From Actinomadura graeca (lineage in GTDB: Bacteria > Actinomycetota > Actinomycetes > Streptosporangiales > Streptosporangiaceae), in the NCBI RefSeq assembly GCF_019175365.1, contig NZ_CP059572.1, positions 3,844,001 through 3,908,000 on the forward strand: a DNA stretch of 64,000 bases, read 5' to 3'. Positions 22,001-29,853 of this stretch are shown here, in pieces. Each line of letters starts with the position of its first letter. Position 1 is the first letter of the stretch. The translations under genes were made by a program, and so were the position numbers. Below the pieces are notes generated by a model that saw only the letters and a list, made by a program, of their open reading frames with translations, was not told the origin of the DNA and searched no databases.

Positions 22001-22136
22001 CCGCGGGTGGGTCGGTTTCCTGGCGAGGACGCTCCACACCCTCGCCGACGCCTACGAGGCCGCCGCCGACCACGACCGGGCCCGCGCGGCGCGCGCCGAG
22101 GCCGACGGGCTCACGAATTCTCAACCAACCAGGTAG
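19089..22136 (+). CDS. AfsR-type SARP regulator (SARP-NB-ARC-TPR)
   Basis: A 1015-residue pathway regulator. The OmpR-like winged-helix domain is at residues about 15-100 (SRLRKWLKQ and DGYRLLVP). A bacterial transcriptional activation domain follows to about 255 (ELGVEPSRQVQEAHLRIL). An NB-ARC ATPase with Walker A GMGGIGKTT is near residue 318, and TPR-like helices occupy 770-1000. Such proteins bind direct repeats near -35 boxes and switch on antibiotic genes. The TTG start has GAGAGG upstream. It is the best candidate for the main activator of the cluster and possibly for binding the shared element at 4628 and 10202. Confidence 0.93.
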   Translation: MATRTPTGPSPAARVTFQVLGRLSIRAGQDVVKPPRSQILQGLLGVLLLAQGEPLRTERLTRLVWADRAEMTSREAVHVAMSRLRKWLKQVGGGELSIDYQDGYRLLVPAPDLDLHRFRALAGRARAVEDPESRSSFLLSALELRRGPALAGLEYLDRDDILVRSVAQDVREAVMSLASIAPRAERIEPAIRAVRTLAEELPFDEPLHAALIDLLAAGGQPATALDTYRRLSERLTDELGVEPSRQVQEAHLRILTHTRPFDGTPGEAGEAVPAVPVPTPAQLPPGIPDFTGRADEAARIADSLAGPAGRSVAVTTVAGMGGIGKTTLAVHVAHMLTAAFPGGQLYADLHGDGVPAEPAEVLDRFLRALGMTGAGVPPSLAERTALFRSRVAGRKVLIVLDGAANEEQVRPLLPGAPDAAVLITSRNRLTGLEGATLLDLEVLYPQQAVELLARVVGSARVATEPHSAVEIARLCGHVPLAVRIAAGRLVGRPDWTLAYLADMLRDERGRLDELAVGDLAVRASFELSYRPLPAATQRAFRIIGLLDAPDVAAWTVAALLGVPLNEARPHLETLIDAQLVNVVGPDATGELRYRMHELVRLYARTCSEAEDAPRQRTAALGRALGGWLWLAERAADLVPGPAYAAIHGDAPRRPLPPATAARLLADPMLWFTAELPALVAAARQACDLRMDELAWDLAACLEKYCDVRGMYDDWRQTHERALRLCRATKNKRGEAVLLRGLVEVTTWTSPEQTGPAMVTMRETAERVLRLFTELDEPRGRVDALTAIGWGRVAEGAAGDAFAVADEAARLAEDAGYPGGHARALQLKAVTYGEGGAEHAIPYLEEALQVAGRLGNRRLEATIVQFLGAARALAGDVVTGERLLNRSISVARELDDRYLETFSLIYLAKLFAALGDERARPTVELALTYSHAGNFGHHLAESLALLGELNLAAGDVPSAVACLERSVRVWRTRGWVGFLARTLHTLADAYEAAADHDRARAARAEADGLTNSQPTR

Positions 22137-22205
22137 GAAAAATAAGTATGCCCGAAAGGGCAGCGGTTAGCGCCCTGTAAGGGCCATATGGGTAGCGTCG
22201 GACGC

Positions 22206-22237
22206 GCATTGCATTCCTCACCTCCCCGCTGCAATGC
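22206..22237. promoter_or_regulatory. Inverted repeat upstream of the small LuxR gene
   Basis: GCATTGCA (22206-22213) and TGCAATGC (22230-22237) are perfect 8-bp arms 16 bases apart. They lie 39 bases before the start codon of the LuxR gene. It could be an autoregulatory operator or a leader hairpin. Confidence 0.45.
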
Positions 22238-22276
22238 CGAGTCGGTGATGGCCAAGCTCCCCAGACGAGGCAACGC

Positions 22277-22837
22277 ATGCACCTGTCGGCACATGATCAG
22301 AACCAGACGACCGCCCTCCTCTCCGACGCGCGGCACGAGATCCTGTCGCTCGTCCCCTCCTGGCACGCCCCGCTGCGCAACGCCTACCTCCGCGCCCGGA
22401 CACGGACGCGGATCGTCATATCCCGCGACTGCCGCATCCAGGGCGCGCCCTGGCCCGGAACCTCGGAGGTACGCCTCGGCGACCTGCTCTCCACCTTCGT
22501 CCTCGTGGTCGACCGCAAGAAGGCCCTGGTGAGGAACGGCGACGGCGCGCTCGGCGCGCCGGTGGTCCGGCCGTCCGACCTCGACCGGCTCATCGCCTCC
22601 TTCGAGGAGCACTGGGACCGTTCCTATCCGATCACCCCGATCCCCGCCCGCCTCAGCGAGCTCCAGCTGACCATCCTGCGGCAGCTGGCGACCGGCATGA
22701 CGGACCAGGCCACCGCGAACGCACTCAAGATCTCCTCCCGCACCGTCCAGCGTCAGGTCAGCCATGTGATGGAGCAGCTCGGGGCGCGCAGCCGCCTGGA
22801 GCTCGGCGTCTACCTGGCCAGCACCCGGCTGATCTGA
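22277..22837 (+). CDS. LuxR-family DNA-binding protein
   Basis: A 186-residue protein with a C-terminal LuxR helix-turn-helix: LSELQLTILRQLATGMTDQA then TANALKISSRTVQRQVSHVM. The N-terminal 115 residues contain no receiver or PAS motif that I recognise. The segment TFVLVVDRKKALVRNGDG resembles the orphan effector domain found in some actinomycete LuxR proteins that carry a phospholipase-D-like fold. It is a likely second-tier regulator, expressed after the SARP gene. Start ATG 22277 was taken from the reading frame. Confidence 0.8.
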   Translation: MHLSAHDQNQTTALLSDARHEILSLVPSWHAPLRNAYLRARTRTRIVISRDCRIQGAPWPGTSEVRLGDLLSTFVLVVDRKKALVRNGDGALGAPVVRPSDLDRLIASFEEHWDRSYPITPIPARLSELQLTILRQLATGMTDQATANALKISSRTVQRQVSHVMEQLGARSRLELGVYLASTRLI

Positions 22838-22903
22838 CGACCGGCTGATCCGACCTCGCCCGACGACCGAAGGGAGCGACACCGGCACGCAGGCAACGGG
22901 GGC

Positions 22904-22967
22904 ACCGCCGGTCTCTGGTTCCGGATCATTTCTCCATGGCCGGGAGCCGAGTCTGGAGACCGGCGGT
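22904..22967. terminator. Large inverted repeat between converging LuxR and IclR genes
   Basis: Arms ACCGCCGGTCTC (22904-22915) and GAGACCGGCGGT (22956-22967) are perfectly complementary across a 40-base centre that can itself pair weakly. It lies between two converging genes, so a bidirectional terminator is the simplest reading. Confidence 0.6.
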
Positions 22968-23011
22968 CGTCGTTCCCCGGGAACGGGCCGGCGCCGACGA
23001 TGGGCGGCCGT

Positions 23012-23785
23012 TCAGCGGGGGACGCAGCCGATGTCGCGCGAGATCGCCTCGGCCGTCCGGACCAGCAGCGGGACCTGCTCCTCGCGCAGCTCCGCGACCG
23101 TGACCCGGCCCGCGTTGGCCGCGACGTTGATGGCCGCGATCACGGCCCCCGAGCCGTCGCGCACCGGCGCCGCCGCCGAGCGCACACCCTCCTCCCGCTC
23201 GCCGTCCACCAGCGCGAACCCCTGCTCGCGCACCTTCCCGAGCTCCTCGGCCAGCGCGCCGGGATCGGTGATGGTGTGCGAGGTGAGCGGCTCCAGCCGG
23301 ACCGCGCCGAGATAGCCGCGCAGCCCGTCCTCGGGCAGGGCCGCCAGCAGGACGCGTCCCATGGACGTGGGGTAGGCGGGCAGCCGCGAGCCCACGTTCA
23401 GCACGATCGACATGCTGCGCTTGGCCGGCGCCCGCGCCACGTAGACGATCTCCTCGCCGTCCAGGGTGGCGGCCGAGCACGACTCGCGCACCTCGTCGGC
23501 CAGCCTCCGCATGTGCGGCTGTGCCCGCTCCCACATCGGCAGCGAGGCCAGGTAGCCGTACCCGAGCCGCAGGACGCGCGGGAGCAGCCGGAACCTGCGG
23601 TCGTCCGGCTCGGCGTACCCCAGCCGGACGCAGGTGAGCAGGATGCGCCGGGCGGTCGCCCGGGACAGGCCGGTCAGCTCCGCCGCCTCACTCACCGTCA
23701 GCGACGGGTGCTCGGCCGAAAACGCCTCCAGCACGCGGAACGCCTTCTCGACCGAGTCGATGACATCCGGGTCCTGCCTTGACAT
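23012..23785 (-). CDS. IclR-family transcriptional regulator (PcaR/PobR-like)
   Basis: A 257-residue regulator. The N-terminal winged helix is SVEKAFRVLEAF...LTVSEAAELTGLSRATARRI at residues 10-50, and the C-terminal effector domain spans about 80-255 (AYPTSMGRVLLAAL and SAAAPVRDGSGAVIAAINV). This branch controls aromatic acid catabolism in many actinobacteria, but no such genes are adjacent. It reads away from the beta-lactamase-like gene, with about 138 bases between them. A short inverted repeat CGAAC-GGAT-GTTCG at 23819-23832, upstream of its ATG, may be its own operator. Confidence 0.88.
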   Translation of the reverse strand: MSRQDPDVIDSVEKAFRVLEAFSAEHPSLTVSEAAELTGLSRATARRILLTCVRLGYAEPDDRRFRLLPRVLRLGYGYLASLPMWERAQPHMRRLADEVRESCSAATLDGEEIVYVARAPAKRSMSIVLNVGSRLPAYPTSMGRVLLAALPEDGLRGYLGAVRLEPLTSHTITDPGALAEELGKVREQGFALVDGEREEGVRSAAAPVRDGSGAVIAAINVAANAGRVTVAELREEQVPLLVRTAEAISRDIGCVPR

Positions 23786-23923
23786 CCCTGACTCCCGACC
23801 TCAAGGTGAGTCTACAGACGAACGGATGTTCGCCCGTAGAACAGTAGTGGCACGACCGCCACGGCCATCGCCACCCAGCTCAGCGTCCTGCGCGTCACCC
23901 GCTGACCCCGGCGCCGCCGACCC

Positions 23924-25093
23924 TCAGCCCGCTTCGCGGACGCGGGTCATGATGCCGCCGGTCAGGGCCGGGTTCAGGTCCTCGAAGTTCCATCCGCCCT
24001 TCTTGTACGCGCGGTTGGTGATCCAGAAGACCATCACGCGGTCGTCGAGATAGCGGGCGAACTCGCCGTAGGACCAGTCGTTGCCGCCGTCGTGCCTGAC
24101 GAGCCTGCCGCCGCCGCTTCGGGTGACGGCCCAGCCGTAGCCGTAGGAGAGGTCGAAGCCGTTGTGCTCGCCGATGTGCACATGCGGGCGGAACATCCTG
24201 CGCTTGGCCCCGGCGGGAAGGATCGCCCCGCTCCGGAGTGCGCGGTGCCAGCGGAACATGTCGCGGGGAGTGGAGATGATGCCGCCGTTGCCGCGCAGCC
24301 CCCAGTAGGGGCCGTCGGCGGCCCACGGGTGCTCGAACGGCCTCCCCTGGCGTTCGCCGTTCTCGTCGTATTCCACCGCGATCTGGTCGCGGTCCCAGCG
24401 CGGCAGGACGTACCCGGTCCGGGTCATGCCCGAGGGGGTGAACAGGTACCGGGACAGGAAGCGCTCGTAGCCGGTGCCGGAGACCTTCTCGATGATCGCC
24501 GCCAGCAGGCTGTAGCCCTGGTTGGAGTAGTGGAACTCCGCGCCCGGAGCGGACTGGAGCCGTGACCCCAGGACGGTGGCGACCATGCCGTCGCGGGAGA
24601 CCGGATCGTAGTCGTCGATCCCGATGTCGTCGTCGTCCAGGCCCGCGGTGTGGGTCAGGAGGTGGTGCACGGTGATACCGCGCTTGCCGGCGGGCACGGG
24701 GCCGAGGAACCTGCCGATCGGGTCGGTCACCCGGAGCCGTCCCATCGCCTCCAGCTTCATGACCGCGGCGGCGGTGAACTGCTTGGTCATCGACATGACG
24801 TCGTACGCGGTGTCGCAGCGGGCCGGGATCCGCTTCTCGTGGTCGGCGAGGCCGAAGCCCTTGCAGTGGACGAGCCGGCCGCCCCGCGCCGCGACGACGG
24901 TCCCCCCGGATCCCCGGGGCAAGGTCGCGTCCAGGAACTTCTGGACGGACGGGTCGGTGCGCTCGGCCTCCGGGGACGCGAGGGGCCGGCCGCCGCCTTG
25001 CAAGGCCGCGCCCGGAGCGCGTCCGACGCCGCACGCGGTGACGGCGCACAGCAGGACGGGGCCGAGGACAGCGGTGCCAAGGGTCGCCTTCAT
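23924..25093 (-). CDS. Serine hydrolase lipoprotein (class C beta-lactamase / DD-peptidase family)
   Basis: A 389-residue secreted protein. A hydrophobic signal ends in a lipobox V18-T19-A20-C21, so it should be a lipoprotein on the outer face of the membrane. The catalytic SxxK is S101-M-T-K104, the second motif is YSN (HYSNQGYSLL), and the third is HDGG (RHDGGNDW) in place of KTG. These are family features of beta-lactamase-like esterases and D-aminopeptidases. It may act on peptidoglycan or an ester or amide; beta-lactam resistance is not implied by the motif set. Confidence 0.85.
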   Translation of the reverse strand: MKATLGTAVLGPVLLCAVTACGVGRAPGAALQGGGRPLASPEAERTDPSVQKFLDATLPRGSGGTVVAARGGRLVHCKGFGLADHEKRIPARCDTAYDVMSMTKQFTAAAVMKLEAMGRLRVTDPIGRFLGPVPAGKRGITVHHLLTHTAGLDDDDIGIDDYDPVSRDGMVATVLGSRLQSAPGAEFHYSNQGYSLLAAIIEKVSGTGYERFLSRYLFTPSGMTRTGYVLPRWDRDQIAVEYDENGERQGRPFEHPWAADGPYWGLRGNGGIISTPRDMFRWHRALRSGAILPAGAKRRMFRPHVHIGEHNGFDLSYGYGWAVTRSGGGRLVRHDGGNDWSYGEFARYLDDRVMVFWITNRAYKKGGWNFEDLNPALTGGIMTRVREAG

Positions 25094-25186
25094 GCGTCGG
25101 AACAGTACGGAGACGCCTGCTCGCGCGGCGTCCCCCGGCCAGGCCAGATCGGCGGGCGGCCGGTCCCTCGCGCGGGGGACGTGCCG

Positions 25187-25801
25187 TCACCGGCGAGGCG
25201 GCCCGTCCGCCCCCCGGACGACATAGGAGTCGAGGTGGGGGCCCAGTTCCCGTGCCGTGGCCTGGAGCGGGCGGACGCTCCGCTCGGCCCTCGCCATCAG
25301 GATCGCGCCCTCCAGCGCGCCGATCATCAGGGTCGCCACCGCCCCGGCCTTGCGGGACGGAACGCCCATCACAATCAGTTCCCGGGCGATCGGGCTCCGC
25401 CAGGCGGCGAAGGCGGCGGCGGCAGTGGCGCGGGTGGACTCGACCGAGTCCGCGCAGTCGGCGGTGGCCGCGGCGACCGGGCAGCCCCGGGCGAAACCCG
25501 CCGACGAGAACTCGTCCGTCCACTGGCGGACCATCGCCTCGAACAGCCTCGCCGGAGTGGGACGCGCCATGGCCGACACGAACCTGGTCACGCGCCCGGC
25601 CGCATAACGGCCCGCCCACTCCACGGCCTCGTTCACCAGCTGCTCCTTGCCACCGGGGAAGTAGTGCCGGAGCGAGCCGCGCGGCGCGTCCGCGTGGGCC
25701 GCCACGTCCCGCAACCCCGTCGCCGCAACCCCGTCGCGGCGGATGAGCTGCGCGGCGCTGAAGACCATCCGCTCCCGGGGTCCCCGCTCGGCAGACGCCA
25801 T
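25187..25801 (-). CDS. TetR-family repressor
   Basis: A 204-residue TetR protein. The N-terminal helix-turn-helix covers RMVFSAAQLIRRDGVAATGL and RDVAAHADAPRGSLRHYFPG; the ligand-binding part includes ARGCPVAAATADCAD, typical of the YxaF/LmrA-like group. Two in-frame ATGs exist (25807, 25801). The AGGAGA sequence touches the first and is six bases from the second, so I chose 25801. It is divergent from the dehydrogenase at 25890, and a phased operator lies between them, so it probably represses both. Confidence 0.88.
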   Translation of the reverse strand: MASAERGPRERMVFSAAQLIRRDGVAATGLRDVAAHADAPRGSLRHYFPGGKEQLVNEAVEWAGRYAAGRVTRFVSAMARPTPARLFEAMVRQWTDEFSSAGFARGCPVAAATADCADSVESTRATAAAAFAAWRSPIARELIVMGVPSRKAGAVATLMIGALEGAILMARAERSVRPLQATARELGPHLDSYVVRGADGPPRR

Positions 25802-25831
25802 GCTCATTCTCCTATTGCCGTTTCCACCTCG

Positions 25832-25855
25832 GTCATTATTATGACGCTTGTCATA
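25832..25855. promoter_or_regulatory. TetR operator with three phased half-sites
   Basis: Half-sites GTCAT (25832), ATGAC (25841) and GTCAT (25850) repeat every 9 bases in alternating orientation. The best pair is TATGAC-GCTT-GTCATA at 25840-25855. They lie in the 88-base gap between the divergent TetR and dehydrogenase genes, where a TetR dimer would be expected to bind. Confidence 0.65.
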
Positions 25856-25889
25856 GCCCCGCAAGGTCGATGGCGTCCTGGAGGCGGTC

Positions 25890-26798
25890 GTGCGCACGGA
25901 GATCGGTTTCATCGGGCTCGGTGTCATGGGGCTGCCCATGGCGCTCAACCTCGCCCGCGCCGGGACCCCGCTGGTCGTCTGGAACCGCACGGCGGCGAAG
26001 GCCGGGACGTTGCGCGCGGCGGGGGCCGCGGTGGCGGAGAGCCCCGCCGAGGTGTTCCGGCGCGCGGACGTGGTGTTCCTGATGCTGGCGGACGGGGCGG
26101 CGATCGACTCCGTGCTCGGGCGCGGCACCCCGGCGTTCGCCGGGAACGTCGCGGGAAGCGTGGTCGTCCACATGGGCACGACGGCGCCCGCGTACTCGCT
26201 CGGCCTCGAAGCCGACGTCCGCGCGGCGGGCGGCCGGTACGTCGAGGCGCCCGTCTCCGGGTCCCGCGGGCCCGCCGAGGCCGGGCGGCTCGTGGCGATG
26301 CTGGCGGGCGAGCCGTCGGCCGTGGAGCGCGTCCGCGCGCTGGCCGGGCCGATGTGCGGGGAGACGTTCGCGTGCGGTCCGGTCCCCGGCGCGCTGCTCA
26401 TGAAGCTCTCGGTCAACCTGTTCCTCATCACGATGGTCACCGGGCTGACGGAGGCGTTCCACTTCGCGGAGCGGCAGGGGCTGGACGGGCGGCGGCTTTT
26501 GGAGGTGCTGGACGCGGGCCCGATGGCGAGCACCGTGTCCCGGGCGAAGGCGCACAAGATCGTCGAGCGGGACTTCGGCGTCCAGGCGTCGATCGCGAAC
26601 GTGCTGGACAACAACCGTCTCGTCGCGGAGGCCGCGCGCGAGGCCGGGATCGCCTCCCCCCTCCTGGACGTCTGCCACGCCCTCTACGGCGAGACCCTCG
26701 CGCTGGGCCACGGCGCGTCGGACATGGTCGCCGTGCTCCACGCGATCGAGTCCCGGACCGGCGGCGGAGTCCATGTGAATCTCACCGGGAAAAATTGA
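25890..26798 (+). CDS. NAD(P)-dependent beta-hydroxyacid dehydrogenase (3-hydroxyisobutyrate dehydrogenase-like)
   Basis: A 302-residue enzyme. The N-terminal Rossmann motif is [20 protein letters not shown], the substrate loop is [20 protein letters not shown], and the catalytic lysine region is [11 protein letters not shown]. The C-terminal all-helical domain matches 6-phosphogluconate/3-hydroxyisobutyrate dehydrogenases. Glyoxylate/succinic semialdehyde reductases and imine reductases share this layout. The usual catalytic Lys is present, which argues against an imine reductase. GTG start. Control by the divergent TetR is likely; a biosynthetic role is not demonstrated. Confidence 0.82.
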   Translation: MRTEIGFIGLGVMGLPMALNLARAGTPLVVWNRTAAKAGTLRAAGAAVAESPAEVFRRADVVFLMLADGAAIDSVLGRGTPAFAGNVAGSVVVHMGTTAPAYSLGLEADVRAAGGRYVEAPVSGSRGPAEAGRLVAMLAGEPSAVERVRALAGPMCGETFACGPVPGALLMKLSVNLFLITMVTGLTEAFHFAERQGLDGRRLLEVLDAGPMASTVSRAKAHKIVERDFGVQASIANVLDNNRLVAEAAREAGIASPLLDVCHALYGETLALGHGASDMVAVLHAIESRTGGGVHVNLTGKN

Positions 26799-26912
26799 TC
26801 GATGATCCCCTTATTGTTTCGGTTGTCCTGACCACCCGAGGTTTGCTTACCTACGGTCATGACGCGTTCTCGGAGCGACGCGGTCTGACACGGGAATCGC
26901 AGCAGGCTGGAG

Positions 26913-27755
26913 GTGGCCGTGACCGGCGAAGAACCATTCTCCTGGCACGAGGCCGAGAAAGATGTGATGTCCGGGATCGACACGACGATCCCGCACTCGG
27001 CGCGGATCTGGAACTACTGGATGGGCGGCAAGGACAACTATCCCGTCGACCAGGAGGCCGGGGACCGCTTCGCCGCGATCTACCCGGGGATCACCGATAT
27101 GGCGCGGACATCCCGATATTTCATTATGCGCGTTGTCCGTTTCCTCGCCGCGGAGCAGGGGGTGCGGCAGTTCCTGGACATCGGGACGGGACTGCCCAGC
27201 CACGACAACACCCACGAGGTCGCCCAGCGCGTCGCGCCCGAGGCCCGCACCGTCTACGTCGACAACGACCCCCTCGTCCTCGCCCACGCGCACGCCCTGC
27301 TGACGAGCAGGAACAGCGGCGGGACCGACTACATCGACGCGGACCTGCACGAACCCGGCTCGATCCTGGAGGCGGCGCGCGCGAAGCTGGACTTCACCCG
27401 TCCCATCGCGCTTCTGCTCATGGGCGTTATGGGGCACATCCGCATCACCGAGGACGACGAACTGGCGCATTCGATCGTCCAGCCCCTCAAGGACGCGCTC
27501 CCTCCCGGAAGCCACCTCGCGCTCTATGACGGCACCAACACCAATCCTGCGTACGCCGAGGCCGTCCGCCGCTACAACGAGGGCGGCGCGGCGCCGTACG
27601 AGCTGCGGAGCCCGGCACAACTCGGCCGTTTACTGGAGGGGTTCGAGAGCATTCCCCCGGGGCTCGTCCGGATCCGGCTCTGGCGCCCGGAGCCGAGTCC
27701 GTTCGATTCCGTGGAGCAGGACGACGCGTGGGGCGGTGTCGCGAAGAAGAACTGA
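26913..27755 (+). CDS. SAM-dependent methyltransferase, Methyltransf_19 (DUF574) family
   Basis: A 280-residue protein with family landmarks PHSARIWNYWMGGKDNYPVD and AAEQGVRQFLDIGTGLPSHD (SAM-binding glycine motif) and acidic VYVDNDPLVL. This large actinomycete-specific family has few characterised members and numerous copies per genome. A TTA leucine codon lies at 27630-27632; in Streptomyces such codons make expression depend on the bldA tRNA. Surrounding DNA is less GC-biased than the rest of the window. No operon partner is visible, and its substrate is unknown. Confidence 0.85.
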   Translation: MAVTGEEPFSWHEAEKDVMSGIDTTIPHSARIWNYWMGGKDNYPVDQEAGDRFAAIYPGITDMARTSRYFIMRVVRFLAAEQGVRQFLDIGTGLPSHDNTHEVAQRVAPEARTVYVDNDPLVLAHAHALLTSRNSGGTDYIDADLHEPGSILEAARAKLDFTRPIALLLMGVMGHIRITEDDELAHSIVQPLKDALPPGSHLALYDGTNTNPAYAEAVRRYNEGGAAPYELRSPAQLGRLLEGFESIPPGLVRIRLWRPEPSPFDSVEQDDAWGGVAKKN

Positions 27756-27883
27756 TCACCGCCCGCGCCGGGCCGCGCCGCGGATTCCGTCACGGCGGTC
27801 GCGTCCGCCTCATTCCGAGGTCGGTGCGGAAAACGCGGAATGCGGCCGGCCCGGCCGGGGGACGGTGAGCGGAGTGGCCGGTT

Positions 27884-28576
27884 TCAGCGGGGTGCGGCGG
27901 CCGCCTTGCCGAAGAGCGCGCCGTCGTGCATGAGCCCCGCGCGATAGGCGAAGGAGACGAGTTGTGCGCGGTCTTTGAGCCGGAGCTTGCAGCGGAGCCG
28001 GTAGACGTGCGTCCGGACGGTGGTGATGCCGATGAACAGGGCCTCGGCGACCTCCTCGACCGACATGCCGCGGGCGAAGAGGGTCAGCACCTCCCGCTCC
28101 CGCGCGGTGATGGAGTCCAGGTCCGAGCGCAGCGGGGCCTCGGTCCCCGCGTCCTGCTGCCGGTACCAGGCCACCAGGCGGGTCGCGACCTGCGGGGCGA
28201 GCATCGTGTGGCCGTCGGCGGCCGCCCGGACGGCGGTGCCGAGCTGTTCCTTGGTCACCTCCTCCACCAGCAGGCCGCTGATGCCCTCGTGCAGGAGGTG
28301 GTCGATGGTGTCATCGTTCTGGGTCCGCGAGAACACGACGATACGCGGCACCGGTTCGAGGTCCTCACCGTTGAGGCGCCGTACCAGTTCCAGGCCCGGC
28401 ATTCCCTCCAGTGAGAGGCCGGTCACGACGACGTGCGGGTGATGGCGGCGTGTCAGCACCATGGCCTCGATGCCGCTGTCGGTGGATTCGATGAGGTCGA
28501 TGTCGGCCTCCCCCTCCAGCAGGGCGGCGAGCCCATGCCGGACGATGGGGAGACGCTCGCAGACGAGCACACGCAT
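27884..28576 (-). CDS. NarL/LuxR-type regulator with atypical receiver
   Basis: A 230-residue response-regulator-like protein. The C-terminal LuxR domain is ITAREREVLTLFARGMSVEE then VAEALFIGITTVRTHVYRLR. The receiver fold is kept (MRVLVCERLPIVRHGLAALL), but the usual Asp-Asp pair is Cys-Glu and the phosphoacceptor position is Thr (HVVVTGLSLEGMPGLELV). It should therefore not be switched by a histidine kinase. It starts 26 bases after the cysN stop and reads in the same direction as cysDN, so it may be co-expressed with the sulfate-activation genes. Confidence 0.85.
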   Translation of the reverse strand: MRVLVCERLPIVRHGLAALLEGEADIDLIESTDSGIEAMVLTRRHHPHVVVTGLSLEGMPGLELVRRLNGEDLEPVPRIVVFSRTQNDDTIDHLLHEGISGLLVEEVTKEQLGTAVRAAADGHTMLAPQVATRLVAWYRQQDAGTEAPLRSDLDSITAREREVLTLFARGMSVEEVAEALFIGITTVRTHVYRLRCKLRLKDRAQLVSFAYRAGLMHDGALFGKAAAAPR

Positions 28577-28602
28577 GGGGGGTCCCTCGGTCGGTGCGGT
28601 GG

Positions 28603-29853
28603 TCAGCGGCGGGACGGGTTCACCATGCCCCCGGCGACCGTCCGCTTGGTGTCGGGGTCGATGAGGATGAAGCTGCCGGTCGTCCGGTTGCGCGCGTAGT
28701 CGTCGCACATGATCGGCTGCGCGGTGCGCAGCCGGACCCGGGCGATGTCGTTGGCGCCGAGCGAGCCGGCCTCGGCGCGGTGCAGGGTGTTGACGTCCAC
28801 GCGGTAGACGATCTCGCTGAGCTGCGCGCGGACGTCCCGTCCGGTGTGCTTCAGCCGGAGCTTCGCGCGGGGCGCCACACGGGAGCCGTCCATCCAGCAG
28901 ATCATCGCGTCGATGTCCTGGAGCGGTTCGGGCCGGTTGCCGGGACGGCAGATCAGGTCGCCGCGCGAGACGTCGAGGTCGTCGGTGAGCCGCAGCGCCA
29001 CCGACATCGGCGCGAACGCCTGTTCCAGCGGGCCGTCCGGGCCGTCGACGGACGCGACGGCGCTGGTCATGCCGCTCGGCAGCACCATGACCTCGTCGCC
29101 GGGGCGGAAGACCCCGCCGGCGACCTGCCCCGCGTAGGCGCGGTAGTCGTGGTGCTCGTCCGACCTCGGGCGCAGGACGTACTGGACGGGGAAACGGGCG
29201 TCGACGAGGTTGCGGTCGGAGCGGATGTGCACCGTCTCCAGGTGGTGCAGGACGGTCCCTCCCCCGTACCAGTCCATCCGCTCGGACGGGCTGACGACGT
29301 TGTCGCCGTTCAGCGCCGAGATCGGGATGAAGGTGAGATCGGGCACCCGCATCCGCGTCATGAACTCGGAGACCTCCGCGGCCACCTCCTCGAAGGTCTC
29401 GCGCGAGTGGCCGACGAGGTCCATCTTGTTCACCGCGACCAGCAGGTGGGGGACGCCGAGGAGCGACAGCAGGAAGGCGTGCCGCCGTGTCTGCTCGGTG
29501 AGGCCGGTGCGGGCGTCGACGAGCAGCAGCCCGAGGTCGGACACCGACGCGCCGCACACCATGTTCCGCGTGTACTGCTCGTGCCCGGGGGCGTCGGCGA
29601 TGATGAACGAGCGCCGGGGCGTGGAGAAGTAGCGGTGCGCGACGTCGATGGTGATGCCCTGCTCGCGTTCGGCGCGCAGGCCGTCGGTGAGCAGCGCGAG
29701 GTTGGTCTCGTCGAATCCCATCCGCGCGCTGGAGCGCGCGACGGCCTCGATCTGGTCGTCGGGGATGGAGCCGGTGTCGTGCAGCAGCCGGCCGATCAGC
29801 GTGCTCTTGCCGTCGTCCACCGAACCGGCGGTCACGAACGTCAGCAGTTCCAT
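28603..29853 (-). CDS. cysN: ATP sulfurylase large GTPase subunit CysN
   Basis: A 416-residue translation-factor GTPase. It has Walker A GSVDDGKSTLIGRLL near residue 10, switch II DAPGHEQYTRNM, and NKMD for guanine recognition, followed by EF-Tu-like beta-barrels. With CysD it makes adenosine 5'-phosphosulfate from ATP and sulfate, driven by GTP hydrolysis. It lacks a fused APS-kinase (CysC) domain, and no cysC is in the window, so PAPS formation needs a kinase elsewhere. Its ATG overlaps the cysD stop. Location inside the cluster argues for supplying the two sulfotransferases rather than only cysteine synthesis. Confidence 0.93.
   Translation of the reverse strand: MELLTFVTAGSVDDGKSTLIGRLLHDTGSIPDDQIEAVARSSARMGFDETNLALLTDGLRAEREQGITIDVAHRYFSTPRRSFIIADAPGHEQYTRNMVCGASVSDLGLLLVDARTGLTEQTRRHAFLLSLLGVPHLLVAVNKMDLVGHSRETFEEVAAEVSEFMTRMRVPDLTFIPISALNGDNVVSPSERMDWYGGGTVLHHLETVHIRSDRNLVDARFPVQYVLRPRSDEHHDYRAYAGQVAGGVFRPGDEVMVLPSGMTSAVASVDGPDGPLEQAFAPMSVALRLTDDLDVSRGDLICRPGNRPEPLQDIDAMICWMDGSRVAPRAKLRLKHTGRDVRAQLSEIVYRVDVNTLHRAEAGSLGANDIARVRLRTAQPIMCDDYARNRTTGSFILIDPDTKRTVAGGMVNPSRR

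Noticed and set aside
18990..22124. A 1044-codon minus-strand frame antisense to the SARP gene
   Set aside because: No domains; the plus strand encodes a full SARP-NB-ARC-TPR regulator.
23924..25093. Beta-lactam resistance gene
   Set aside because: The third motif is HDGG and the protein is a lipoprotein of the broad serine hydrolase family; resistance cannot be claimed.
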